From Rotaria sp. Silwood1 (lineage: Eukaryota > Rotifera > Eurotatoria > Philodinida > Philodinidae): 64,000 nucleotides of DNA. Location of the stretch: the NCBI GenBank assembly GCA_905250075.1, contig CAJNOP010000660.1:47675-111674 (forward strand), read 5' to 3'. The translations under genes and the position numbers were made by a program. Shown one piece after another: positions 13,601 through 25,200 of this stretch. Position 1 is the first letter of the stretch, and each line of letters opens with the position of its first letter. The notes under the pieces were generated by a model, which was not told the origin of the DNA, searched no databases, and was given only the letters and a program-made list of their open reading frames with translations.

Positions 13601-15289
13601 TGTTGAAAAGAAATTATGTTAATATAATCGAATTTTTTAATTATGCATAAGATCTTGAAATAATATTACTTTAGTTTTCTATTGTTTAAAGCATTCTTTC
13701 GGAAAAATTCAGAACATCTATCCAGAGTTCAATGATTGAGAAACTATGTCGAAAAATATTATGGTAATGTTACAGATAATACTGACAAAAAAGAAAACAC
13801 TCGAAGCACGAAACGTTGTAGCTAGTTTTCAGATCGATTTTCCTATTCATCGTATCTACAGGTCAATCTTTTACATATTTTTTGACAAGTTATTAAACTT
13901 TAAAGTAAACACGATTTTTCTAACATGTATGTGGCAACTATAGCTAGTTGAATTTAGCACTTGAATCGGATCGGGCGTATAGGTCCGGAAACCACCTGAA
14001 GCACTACAGTGGCAAGCAACTATTTGTTGTAAACTCAATATCTCGAAAAAGAGAAGATTCTGTTCGACTGAATGTTTTAAGAATCATTAGATCAATATAT
14101 AGGCTATGTTTTTGGTCGAAAACTTAGTAAAACGCCCATAACTAGACCTCAAAGGTTCATGGGCATGAACCATTGTAAGTTTTTTCTAGTCTTACTATGA
14201 TCATCTGATAGGTCCAATATGAGTTTTCAAATAATAGATTGCCATTATAGTTTTCTGGTAGATCAAAACTAAGATAAGGATTGAAAAATTAGAGTCCTGC
14301 ATATTATTTTCATCAAGATTTACTTTAACTCAAAGTCATGACTGCAGTTGTAATTATTTAATCTTAACTATATACGATATAGATAAGAAAAATTTGATCA
14401 TAAATGAGATATATTAATTTTCAAAAATAATTTTTTGTTATTTCGTTTTTAGAGCTGCTACTATATATTCATTAGCGTTCAGTCCTGATTCAATATTTTT
14501 AGCAGCATCAAGTAATACAGAAACAATACATATATTTCGTTTAGCAAATCCAAAAGAAAAGTAAAATATTTTTCTTTCAAATGACTTTTTTTTCATTAAA
14601 TAGTTTCTTATTCTTTTTTTTTAAGAGCACCTGAAGAAGCAACATGGATGGGTTATTTTGGTCGTAAATTAAGTGATGTTGCACATTATTTACCTAAACA
14701 AACATCTGAAGTATTAACACAAGATCGTTCATTTGCTTTTGTACATTTACAATCACCTGGTATGAAAACAGCAATATCTATGAATATGTAAATATATATA
14801 TTTAAGATTTTATTGTTCATATTTATTCTTTGTTTCTCTTAATTATTTAGATTAAATAAAACATTAAAATTATTTGTTGCTGGTTATGATGGTGTTGTTT
14901 GTGTTTATGAAGTAAATACAAATGATGGTGGTGAATGTAAACAAATTAGTCAACATCTATTATTTAGTATGTCTCGAAATACAAATAATCAACAACAAAT
15001 AGTAACAACAAATGATATACGAAATCCACTTGGTAAAATAATTTTTTTGAATATTTTTTCAATTATATTTTCTTTTTTTTTTACATTATATATTAAATAA
15101 GATGGATCGGGAAAAAATTATTCATCGAATGTAATAACAAATGAAAATGCAACTGTACCATTATCATCATCATCATCATCAACAAGTCCAACAACAATAA
15201 AAAATTTTTCACATCAATCATCAAATATTCCAAATGATGAACAAAATTTTCCTCGATTACCTTCATCACCACCAGGTGTTTATGATTAA
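10628..15289 (+). CDS. WIPI/Atg18-family PROPPIN (WIPI1/2-like)
   Basis: Ten exons: 10628-10761, 10820-10902, 12188-12354, 12427-12621, 12677-12769, 12823-12893, 14453-14560, 14626-14787, 14851-15032 and 15102-15289. They total 1383 nt and 460 residues, close to human WIPI2. PROPPINs are seven-bladed beta-propellers that bind PI3P and PI(3,5)P2 on phagophore or endosomal membranes. The phosphoinositide motif is FRRG at residues 242-245. The flanking text is closely WIPI-like: [36 protein letters not shown] and AYPGSS. The N-terminal 30 residues are Ser/Gly-rich, and the C-terminus is a Ser/Thr-rich tail ending PPGVYD, as in WIPI2. Introns 2 (10903-12187) and 6 (12894-14452) carry inverted-repeat elements but keep intact splice sites. 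The start is the first ATG in frame and gives a complete first blade. Confidence 0.97.
11071..11512. mobile_element. Foldback/MITE-like palindrome in WIPI intron 2 (ACGAGG family)
   Basis: Two arms of about 200 bases face each other. The left begins ACGAGGGAATC and includes GAGCTCATATTTTGCCC; the right ends with the inverse of the same words (GGTTCCCTCGT). A shorter perfect inner palindrome (ACATTCTAGTTACAAGTAG) sits near the centre. There is no coding capacity, and no clear target duplication could be read. It shares ends and inner words with 30870-31489, so both belong to one family of non-autonomous elements. Confidence 0.8.
12948..13582. mobile_element. Foldback element in WIPI intron 6 (TCAAAGACAAAAG family)
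   Basis: A 635-base inverted repeat. The left arm starts TCAAAGACAAAAGTTTAAAC and the right arm ends with its complement. The arms run almost to the centre, at about 13260-13290. Several scattered mismatches show the arms have diverged. There is no coding capacity. Diverged single-arm relatives seem to lie at 3355-3470 and 6975-7090. Confidence 0.8.
13980..14235. repeat. Decayed partial copy of the ACGAGG foldback family
   Basis: The words GGAAACCACCTGA, AGTAAAACGCCCATAAC, TTTTTTCTAGTCTTACTA and CCAATATGAGTTTTCAAA match, in order, segments of the elements at 11071-11512 and 30870-31489. The copy has only one recognisable arm and is more diverged. Confidence 0.45.
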
Positions 15290-17495
15290 TTATCTTATTT
15301 ATCTAAATGAGGTTTCTTTTTTCTGTACAGAAAATTCTATTCATGTGTGTTTTATATTATTTCTCTTGTCTATATATTGAAAAGAAAAAAAAAACAAAAA
15401 ACAAGAAAAATTTTTTAACAAAAAAAAAAAAAACTAAATTATGACGAAAAATGTATGTTTATCTTATCTGGTCATTCATTCATATTATTTTCATCTGTTT
15501 TTTTTTCTCTCTCTTAGCAAAACTACTTATTCTCTTTTTGTAATTTTCTTTTTGTATACATCATATATATATATATATCATTTTGTGAATGCCTGTTGTA
15601 CATATGATTAATATATATATATGTGTGTATATACATGATGTTCTTTGTCGTACATGTCATTTTTTTTTCTTCTTTTTGCTATCTATCATTAAGCCCTATT
15701 GATTTTCTTGTTAGGGCACTTTTTTTTTCTTGTTTCTGATATTGTACAAAAGCAAAGATTTGGATAATAAGAAGAGTTTTTTTTTATCAATCATTATGAA
15801 TTTTCTTATTTTGAATGAATAGGAAAAACAAAAAACATTTTTGTAATCTACTTGTATACAATTTGAAAGGAAAAATACTCTCGGTCAGGATATGGATTCA
15901 ATTGTTTATTTCATCTGATTCTCATACCTATTGAATATATATCGAACAAGATAGCCGTTCAAGATTTGAATACTGAACGAATGGTATAAAGAATGAATTA
16001 TTGCTGGATTTCAGATTGAACACACGATTTTTATGGCAATACGAACGTTTATAATACACAAACATGATTTGATATATTGCTAATAGTTCAATTATAAAAA
16101 TTTTATTATGCATGAGAAAGCTAGACATTTGTATTATTGTGTTATAATAATGTCAATTACAAGATAGATAATTTCAATTACAAAGATTTGAATACTTTAG
16201 AAGATTGCAAGACACTTATGAAAATGATTGATCATTAAAAACAGTTGTTAGTCAAGTATAAGTATGATTTTATTGCGTTTGTGCAATAGTTTTATTGTAT
16301 GAAGCAACAAATATATATAAACAAATTATAAAAATTAACATGCTTTGCTAAAGACTACATAACATTGCAATGACAGATTTAGTAACAGTAATTTTGTGCA
16401 ATAACTCGTTCTTTATCATTTTTTTTATATTGCTATTGAGATAAGGATCTAGTGACGTTCGTCTCAGTTTTCAAGTATTTTTTTTTGTTACTCTTCATCT
16501 TTATTTAAGGTTATTTGAAAAGCATAGCAATGTTCGCATGTCAAATAATCTTATAGAACGACGAAAAATTATTGAAATTGATATTCTCATCTTACACACT
16601 GTTTTTTTGTCTACAAAACTTAAATGTCATATCAAATCATCGCGTAGGTGTACCAAAAAAAAAAGAAAAAAGAATACTAATGTTTTATTTGAAATGTCTA
16701 CACAAGAAAATGCATCATTGTAAGTTAATGAAGTTTGATTGAATATTTCAAGAATGTGGATGTACATAATCAAATTTGTTTATATTTTGTATGTTCAACA
16801 GCTAATAGAATGAAAAGTAATAAAATAATCTTACAATATACGTTATGTATATATTTTACTGTTAGTTTTTTACTACAAGACTTTTTTTGTTACACATTCG
16901 TAAAGAATTCATGTCGAACTAATGAACATTGACAGTGATATTGATAAAATATTCAGTAGACTTATGCATTTCGAGACATTCATTAGTTAAGAAAGTTTAT
17001 AAATGTTACAGGTTTATTAGTGTGCTAACTAATGTTTAATTACTAAAATTGACATGATAGAATTGTATAGTATTTGAAGTGATATTCATTATATATATCT
17101 CAGATTCGACTAGGTCAATCTTGAATCAGTGATTAAGTCTATTGTATTCTATGTAAAGATCTTAGTTCAGTTCAAAAAATGTATTGATATAAAATCTTCG
17201 TTTAAGCTATAACAAGCTTCGATAAAAGTAAAAAACTTATACTTCGATTGGGTGTGAGTGAAAAAAAAAGGGCATTCAGACCTTTTGTTAAATTTGTTTT
17301 TGAAAATAGAGTTTCACATGCTACGATTAACTTTTGTTATTCGATTCCATATTGACCTAGAAAAAAATTCAAAATCGAACGCTAACATATATACATATAA
17401 GATTAATTGCCTTCAACAGAATCAAATGTATGATTAAGTTTTGTTTTTTCTTTCTATCTTTATTTCAATTTCAAAAAGAAAAATTTTCTTAACAC
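15290..17495. other. Convergent intergenic DNA between WIPI and the APP1 gene
   Basis: This is the 3' flanking sequence of two convergent genes. It contains long T and A runs and a (TA)n tract near 15565-15580. No exon was found on either strand. Short open frames in 15928-16932 lack protein-like composition. Confidence 0.5.
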
Positions 17496-18569
17496 TTAAA
17501 AAATATTTCGTGGTAAATCAGAACCTTTTTCAAATGTAGCCCATTTATGACGTGGTATATCTTTAAATACTGTTTCAAGACGTTCTTGTCCAACAACATC
17601 ATTATCATATTTACGAATAAAAATTTTTTCTATACGATCAGGATATTGAGCATAAGCACCTGCATATATATCAGGATCTTTTTGAAATACATCACCAAGT
17701 AAAACAAATCTACGATTACGTGTATTTTGTAAAAACATTTGTAATGTTTCAGTTTTTTTTGTCATATAACTTGATGACATAAAAAATGTAATAAAATTTT
17801 TATCAAGCCATGTAAAATGTCTCATATGTGCTGAACCAGCTGGAAAACCTTCACGATCAAAAAATTCTCTTAAAAATGGATATAATTGATCAGGTGATGC
17901 TGTTAAATATGCAAATGTTGCATTATATTCTTTTTCCCAATGACGATAAATTTCTGACATTCCTTCAACAGCTTTAAAATCACCACTAAATGTATTAATA
18001 AGTGTTTGTGTTGATGATGTTACTTCTGTTATTTTAATTGTATCATCAATATCACTGATAAATGTAATACCATTATCATCACATAAAAATATTTCACCTG
18101 TACCTTGAATATTTGTATTTCGTACTGATGCTTGAAATAGAACTTTACCACCACCAGAACCAGTTTGACGAAGTGTTTCAATTTCATGATTTGCCATTGT
18201 AAATGTATTTTTAAGACGTCCTTCATTATCAGTTTTTGTACACATCGATCGACTAAGACCATTAATACATAAATCTTTTTTTTCTTCACCTTCTGCTGTA
18301 AACATTTTAACACGATCATGATCTAAATCTTTTCGTACAACAAGTTCTAATGATTTTTCCATTAAAAATGCTTGTATTGGATTTTCTTCATAATACCATC
18401 CTTGATTATGTAAATTCCAATCAGCTGGTGATTTTTCTTGTGATGAATGATCTCGAAAAGCAACTGATGGTATAAGTATAAGACCTTTTTTTTCGAAAAA
18501 AAATGCATTTATTGTTGATGATACAATAAAAGCAATAAATATAATATGATATATATTCTGCATGATCAA
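17496..18569 (-). CDS. Secreted APP1-domain (phosphatidate phosphatase-like) protein, intronless
   Basis: A single 357-codon frame with an N-terminal hydrophobic signal peptide (about residues 1-22), then a long N-terminal region and an APP1 catalytic domain. App1-type enzymes are HAD-fold Mg-dependent lipid phosphatases. Visible catalytic marks are the DxDxT nucleophile motif in FISDIDDTIK (Asp173, Asp175), YLTASP (221-226) for motif II, Lys residues near 271-272 for motif III, and LGDVFQKDPDIYA (291-303) for motif IV. All key residues are present, so it should be active; the signal peptide implies a secreted or lumenal enzyme, unlike cytosolic yeast App1. The start could be Met1 or Met3. 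Almost every other confidently assigned gene here has introns, and this one has none. That, and the patchy occurrence of the domain in animals, raises gene transfer or retroposition. It shares strand and signal peptide with the orphan at 19101-19640. Confidence 0.9.
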   Translation of the reverse strand: MIMQNIYHIIFIAFIVSSTINAFFFEKKGLILIPSVAFRDHSSQEKSPADWNLHNQGWYYEENPIQAFLMEKSLELVVRKDLDHDRVKMFTAEGEEKKDLCINGLSRSMCTKTDNEGRLKNTFTMANHEIETLRQTGSGGGKVLFQASVRNTNIQGTGEIFLCDDNGITFISDIDDTIKITEVTSSTQTLINTFSGDFKAVEGMSEIYRHWEKEYNATFAYLTASPDQLYPFLREFFDREGFPAGSAHMRHFTWLDKNFITFFMSSSYMTKKTETLQMFLQNTRNRRFVLLGDVFQKDPDIYAGAYAQYPDRIEKIFIRKYDNDVVGQERLETVFKDIPRHKWATFEKGSDLPRNIF

Positions 18570-19100
18570 TCGATGAGTACTACTTTCAAATTAATGTTTT
18601 CGATGTGACTATTTATTCAATAACTACTAATCCTTTCATAAAAATTGTTTTTTTGCGTATTATACTTTGTTTTAATTGATGAAAAACAAAGATTATATTG
18701 ATATCATATTACTTCATAGGTAATTATTGGCTTTTTTTCTTTTTGACAAAATTCTTGCACCTGTGTTCTAAATTTCAATTTAATGAGGATTTAAAAAAAA
18801 GAAATATATAGATTGAATAAATCAACTGTTGACTTTATTTTTATTTTTAGTTGATTATTTATTTCGTATGTATACAAAAAAAACACAATTCTAAATTTCT
18901 AACGATGTTTATTTTATGATATAAATGAAATAGCTTGAAGGAAATCAACTATATTTATTTTCATTGAATAGACTATACAAACGGAAATTTACGTCCTTCA
19001 GGAAATTCGGTTTTTTTTTTCTTTTATCAAGAATCTCTCAACGTATCACAAGTGGTTTTCTTTTTATCAATAGACGAATATATATATATATTCTTATATT
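18570..19100. other. Spacer between two minus-strand intronless genes
   Basis: This contains the presumed promoter of the APP1 gene and the 3' flank of the orphan at 19101. It is T-rich. No coding sequence was seen. Confidence 0.4.
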
Positions 19101-19640
19101 TTAATTATTAAATTTTATGACGTATATTCCTTTAATCATTTCTTCTCTTCCATATCGAATAACAACATGAATAAGTGCTGATATAATTTGTGCAAAATTT
19201 CCTCCATCTCCACCATATTCATATGATATTGTACCTTGTTGTGTTTGTCCATTCCATGGTAAATGACTTGATGCTATTGGTGATGGATCACTACCATCTA
19301 AAGTTCCATATATTGATGGAAATGTTCGACCAATATTTAATGTTGCTGTACTTGATGAACAAGGACCAGAAAAAAGTGTTATAACCATATGTGATTCAAA
19401 TAGATGATCAATTTTTTTCAATTGTCGTTGTATTTCAAATGTTATTGTAAATATATGTTTTTTTAATTGTCGTGTACAATTAATATATTTCATTGATATA
19501 CGATCATCAAATTCAACAATTTTAACATTAATATTTTGTGTAAAACATGGTATAATAATTTTTTGATCATCACATTTAATGATATAGAATAGAGTAAAAT
19601 AATAAAAGACAATCGTTGTCACATATAAAGACGACAACAT
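19101..19640 (-). CDS. Secreted protein of unknown function, intronless
   Basis: An open frame of 179 residues begins with a hydrophobic segment of about 22 residues ending IIKC, a plausible signal peptide. The mature part has at least three further cysteines (PCFTQN, INCTRQ, GPCSSS) and a glycine-rich patch, YEYGGDGGNFAQII. One N-glycosylation-type site (NCT) is visible. I do not recognise a family. Codon use resembles the neighbouring real genes and the frame is well above chance length for such AT-rich DNA. It lies behind the APP1 gene's promoter on the same strand. Confidence 0.6.
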   Translation of the reverse strand: MLSSLYVTTIVFYYFTLFYIIKCDDQKIIIPCFTQNINVKIVEFDDRISMKYINCTRQLKKHIFTITFEIQRQLKKIDHLFESHMVITLFSGPCSSSTATLNIGRTFPSIYGTLDGSDPSPIASSHLPWNGQTQQGTISYEYGGDGGNFAQIISALIHVVIRYGREEMIKGIYVIKFNN

Positions 19641-22292
19641 GTACGAAATGTGCTTAAATGTTCGTATGTATATGTGTCATGAACTATTAGTGTATCACGA
19701 TACACAAAAAAAACGAAAAACATTTCTTCTTTTTGCGCATTGATTATTTGCTATTCTTTTCTTGTCCTCTTTTTTTTTTCAATAAATATGACCGAACGAA
19801 AGAGCGAACGAATCAATTCAAACCAGTAAATGTTATGGATCAATATGAATAATTTCGTATGTGTATTTCTCATATGCACTCAATATAATGTCTTATTCTT
19901 GTTGTCATTCTTTTACTTAATCACAAGTTATAGTTTTTAATCATACTAGACAAACATCAAACAATTCTTGACAAAAGCAAAAAAAGAAAAAAGAAAAGAG
20001 AAGAAAGACACATCGACGAAAAAACACCTTTTTTTTTCTTTCTTTTTTTGATTACATAGCTACTCTACAACAATACTACTTCTAAATTAATTTACTCATT
20101 TCGTCAAAGAATGCCTTTGGGTAGTATTTAATATCTTGAGTATATTTTCTAAATCAACACGTAGTAAAAATAGACACATATGTTAGATATTAACGAAGCG
20201 TGCGCAATGCATAGAATATTATTTTTTTTTGTTTTTTATGATCATAACAAATATGAAGAACTTTCTTATAAATTTATATATGAATAAGAGAAGAAAAAAA
20301 AAGGCGCCCCAAAAAAAAAAACAAAAAAAAATGTAGTTTCCTTCTTTCTTTTTCTTCTTTCCCGATAATTGAATTTTATCTTAAACATGTAAGTATCATC
20401 ACGTAATCAATAGATTTGCAAATGTAAAATTCTATTCGTGGAGTTTTTGTTTTTTTGCTTCATAGATTACTTAATCGTTAGAATTTAATACTTTGTTAAA
20501 TTGAACATAATTAGATTTTGAGATAAGTAAAGAAAAATAGAAAAAAAAAAAATATATATATATATATAGATCGATATTTATGGTATTGCCATGCTTTTTG
20601 ATAATTAATAAGACCACTCAGTGAAGCAAATCGAATATATGTGTGGGTTGACCATAAAATCTGCTGTATTTTTTTCTTTTCTGGTATGTTTTTTTAGCTT
20701 TAATATGTAACACAGTATTTAACTAAACGTTTGATATGAATATAAATAGATTGATTAGAATCTACAGCTCGTATTGCTCCCGCTGTTTCTGCATAATCGC
20801 AGAGAGAGAAGAATATACGTTTTATTTCTTTCTTTTATTCTCGCATTTCTTCATAATTTTGTGGTACTGCTTGCTTCTATTATACTTAGAAAGCAAATAG
20901 ACGAGAAAGACAGAGAGAAAGAGAGAGAACGATAGAGGCGTATTACACATTGCTGCTCGACATTGTCGAAGTATTTGCACTGTTGAGAACAGAACGAGAA
21001 AAAACTATTTTGGCTTATATGCTCGTTGTAGCTGTAATTTATGCTTGATTATTCACTCTTTGTGCGAACGGCTTCTCGTAAGCTTTTGCTGTCTGATAGT
21101 CAACTTACTTTATCATAAATTACTACGTATTAGTCTATTCAATGAAATCTTTCGTTCTTTTACCATTAGACAAGTTTGCAATTAGTATGCAACTTTATTA
21201 CTACCTATGTTCTAGAATATATTTTTAGACTTCCGGTAATGTAGTTCATTTTTTTTTTAAATTAAGTAGTACTATAATCAATCAAATTTTTAACGTAACA
21301 ATTTATATGAGTAGTATATAAAATAAGACTAGTTATAAATGCAACTTTTTTTTTTAAATAAGCATCTATTGATATAAGAAAGAATTTAAAAAAAAAACAA
21401 TTAAGAAAATTTCCCTTGAGTATGAATAGATTATTTACAGTAATGACGCTGGAAGTAACTGTATATATATAATTATATATATTGCTTTCTACAATAAGAT
21501 ATTTGCGCTTGACAATTGATTTAAAATATAAAACGAAAAATCTTTTTTTTTTTTTTTTTATCAAAAACTATAGTTTGTTTATCTTATCATTGATCACTTT
21601 GATAAAATCTTGATTATTAATTCTTTCTTTCGTTTTGTCAATATCCATTTTCCACCGAAGCTTTCAGAAAGAATACGTAGACAGATATATATATATATGT
21701 CAAGTAAAGGTGCACACCTGTTTAAAGAGAAAAGGAAAAAGAAGAAAACTGAAGAATTTCTGCTGTTGACAATGGCAACAATAAAGACATGAATTATGAC
21801 AACTAATATTAACAAAATTTGACTCGCTTTCTCTGCCCTCTGTCAGCTTGTCTCTTTGAATAATAGTATGTTCGATATGATTGGACTATTAGTAATTTAT
21901 TAGTTCTTTTATATACTTATTATTATTCCAGTACCCACAATATCAGAATATAATAGAAAAAGAGACTAAGTATTATTTTTAAACATAATCGAATCTCGAA
22001 ATGAAAATAGTTGTTTTTTTAGTTGAATGAATTTTATTTTTTTTATAAATGATTTTAATTTTAAAGGGATAGAAAGAAAAATAAAAAAGGTTGATTTATG
22101 TTCTTTGTTTTTTTTTTTTCCTTTTCCTCCTTTCTTTTTCTTTTCAGAGTGTATACACAGTTTGATAAAAGAAACGATCAGAAAGAAAAAGACGAGAGAA
22201 AATAAAACAATCTGACGCAAGTTTATTGTGGTTTAGTGTATTTTCTTCGTTTAACTGACATGTAAACATTTGTACGCAAATTTATCTGCAAA
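19641..22292. other. Long non-coding upstream region of the Na/Ca exchanger gene
   Basis: This 2.65 kb stretch has no convincing exon. It holds homopolymer runs, (TA)n near 20552-20570, and a locally GC-richer GA-rich block at 20760-21070 (repeated GAGAGA) that may be regulatory. A long pyrimidine tract ends in TTTTCAG at 22147, 146 bases before the exchanger start; this is a strong 3' splice site for a 5' UTR intron or a spliced leader. Confidence 0.4.
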
Positions 22293-25200
22293 ATGTCTAT
22301 CGAATTTACTAATTTAACGACTGTTAGTTGTCAAAGATTCAAATGTTCAGGTCGTGGTCTTATACTACCATTTGGTAAATAATTAACTCTTCTTAATCAT
22401 ATTCAATTATTTATGTCTGTTTTCTTTTTCAATAAAATAGGTATTGAAGCATGTATGTCAATACAATTACGAGCAGTGTTATACTTTATATTTTTACTTT
22501 ATCTTTTTCTTGGTATTGCTATTATTGCTGATATATTTATGTCAGCAATTCAAACAATAACAGAAAGAAAACAAAAAATACGTTATCCAAATCCAGAAAA
22601 ACCAAAAGAATATTTAATTGTTCAAGTTCCTATATGGAATGCTACAGTTGCTAATTTAACATTAATGGCACTTGGTTCAAGTTCACCAGAAATTCTTTTA
22701 TCAATTATTGAAATAGTTGGAAATCGTTTTGAAGCAGGAGAACTTGGACCTGGAACTAGTAAGATATAATTTATTTTTCCAACATGAAAAATTTTATAGG
22801 AGTTTTTAGATAATTTTTTTTTGTTGTATAGATAGATAATATAGTTATGATATCATTATTCGTTCTTAATTGTTTTTTTCAATTAGCTTGACAACTATAT
22901 TTATTACGATAAAAATATATCTATACTTTCTATATATTTCTTATGTTTAAACATCTGTAGAAAAGGTTATATTAACTATAAATAAGACAAAACAGATAAA
23001 TTGTCATTCATCACTTTTAATATATTTTAATTATGAAAAAAAAACAAAACATTTTATACCATGAAAAAAATCAGTTAATATAGATTGTAATAAAATGAAA
23101 TCAGAAAAATATGATACTTTTTCTTGCTCTCTCTGTCTTTCTTCATCCGTTTCGGAATATAAGAATATAATCTAATAAAATACCTAAGTGCATATTTATT
23201 ATATAAATGTTTTTTCTATAAAAGTCAAATCTATATTAATTATGACTTAGTTAATTAATAATTTTAATTGATATTTTTTTTCTATGCTACTTCAAATAGA
23301 ATACGAAACTAATTTTCAAAAAAAAAAAAGCAATATTTGACTAATTATTAATTAATATTTTCGTAAAATTGATTAGTTTTTTAATAGATCTTAATTGGCT
23401 GATATCTGTTTGCGTGCATACAAGCAGATAATAATTGAAAAGTAAAAGAACATTTTTTTTTAATGACATAGATAGGGTAACAAATGCTGTGACAGATGGA
23501 TTATTTCATAACATCAGTCTTTATTTGTATTATTAGCATTAGCCGGAAAACAATGTCATAAAATGCTCCTGGTAACAATTCGAAGTTATTTCTACTGGAA
23601 AGAATAATAATAATAAAAAAAAAAGCCTAGAAGAAAACTATATATCAACTGAAGTTACATCTGTCATAGTATTGATTAGTAGAAAAAAAAAAATACTTTT
23701 ACATTTATTTGTTTGGAATTCGAAAAAATTCATTGTTTATTAACATCATTTTTTTTTTGTAGCTACCAATCGGATGAAACTCTATTTTGCTCACATTAGA
23801 ATAAGAATTTCATGTAGTGATTTTTCAGTAAAAATAGAAAGGCTTTTTTTAGCTTTGACATTTCAGATTATATTGACATTTTGAAGATGATAATGCTATA
23901 TCGTACAGAAAATAAGGTCTTTCCAAATTAAAAAATCAGATGTTTCCTTGCCATATGCAAAAATGCCTACAAGCTAATATTATTATTTTAGTTGTTGGTT
24001 CTGCTGCTTACAATCTTTTAATGATCTGTGCTTTATGTATTGCATCAATAAAATCTCCTGAAACAAGAAAAATAGAGTTATATAATGTTTTTCTGGTAAA
24101 TATTATTTATTTTATATTGAAATATAATAAATAATAAAAATCAACATAGGTCACATCATTTTTTGGTTTTTTTGCATACATATGGCTATTCATTGTTTTA
24201 TCAGTCATATCAAAAGATGTTGTTGATCTTTGGGAAGCTGTCATTACATTTCTAATGTTTCCATTAGTTGTTATACTAGCTTATTTGGTAAATGAATGCA
24301 TATAAAAAAAAAAAAACTTCTATGAAATTAAATCAATTTTTCTTTTTTTTTTTTTTTCTTTTGTGTTTATAATTAGGCTGAAAAGAATTTTTTTGCTTCA
24401 AAAAAAATTGATATGGAAGAAGAAGAACGAAAACTTATATTAAGTATAAATTCATCAATATTATTTTACTAAAAAAAATTGATTAAATATATATTTCATA
24501 TTGATATTTAGCAATACCCGAAGTAGATGCAGCTGGTAATGAACGTATGTTTCGTCGAGAAGAACTTCTTCAATTTTTACGTGTAAGTAAATTGATTTGA
24601 AATTAGAATAAGTTTTTTTTTTTTTTATCTTATAAAATAATAAATAGGATCTTGGTCAAGCAACAACTTTATCATTAGAAGATAAAGCACAATTATTTGC
24701 AGCTAAATTAAGTGAAAGTATGCCTCGAACACGTATGCAATATCGAATAGAAGGTACACGAATGCTTGCTGGTGGTAAATCTTTATTTCCAAATTTACCT
24801 GAAAAACTTCAAGAGGTTTGTAAATCAAAAACAAAAAAGATTGTTTTTGCTTGTTTTTCTTTTTAATTTTCTACACTTAACTGATTTCTATAAACTTATT
24901 AACATATCTATATAAATATCACAACAGATATATACTACAATGGAACGACGTCATTCAATAGAAGATGAACGACAAATACCACGAATATTAGAAGAAGTTG
25001 ATCAACTACCAACAATTGAATTCACTGCAACGGCATATGCTGTTATGGAAAATGAACAAAAAATTGATGTTATAGTTAAACGAACGGGTCCAATTAATGT
25101 TCCTGCTCGATTCAGGTGTCTACATACACTTACGCGCATAGTGATAAACGCCTAGGCATTATGCAATGCAATATTGCACAGTATACTCTGTGTACATCTA

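Noticed and set aside
21594-22220. Overlapping short frames rich in Lys, Phe and Ile on both strands
   Set aside because: They follow homopolymer A and T runs in the exchanger's upstream region, with no conserved motif and no splice-consistent partner exons.
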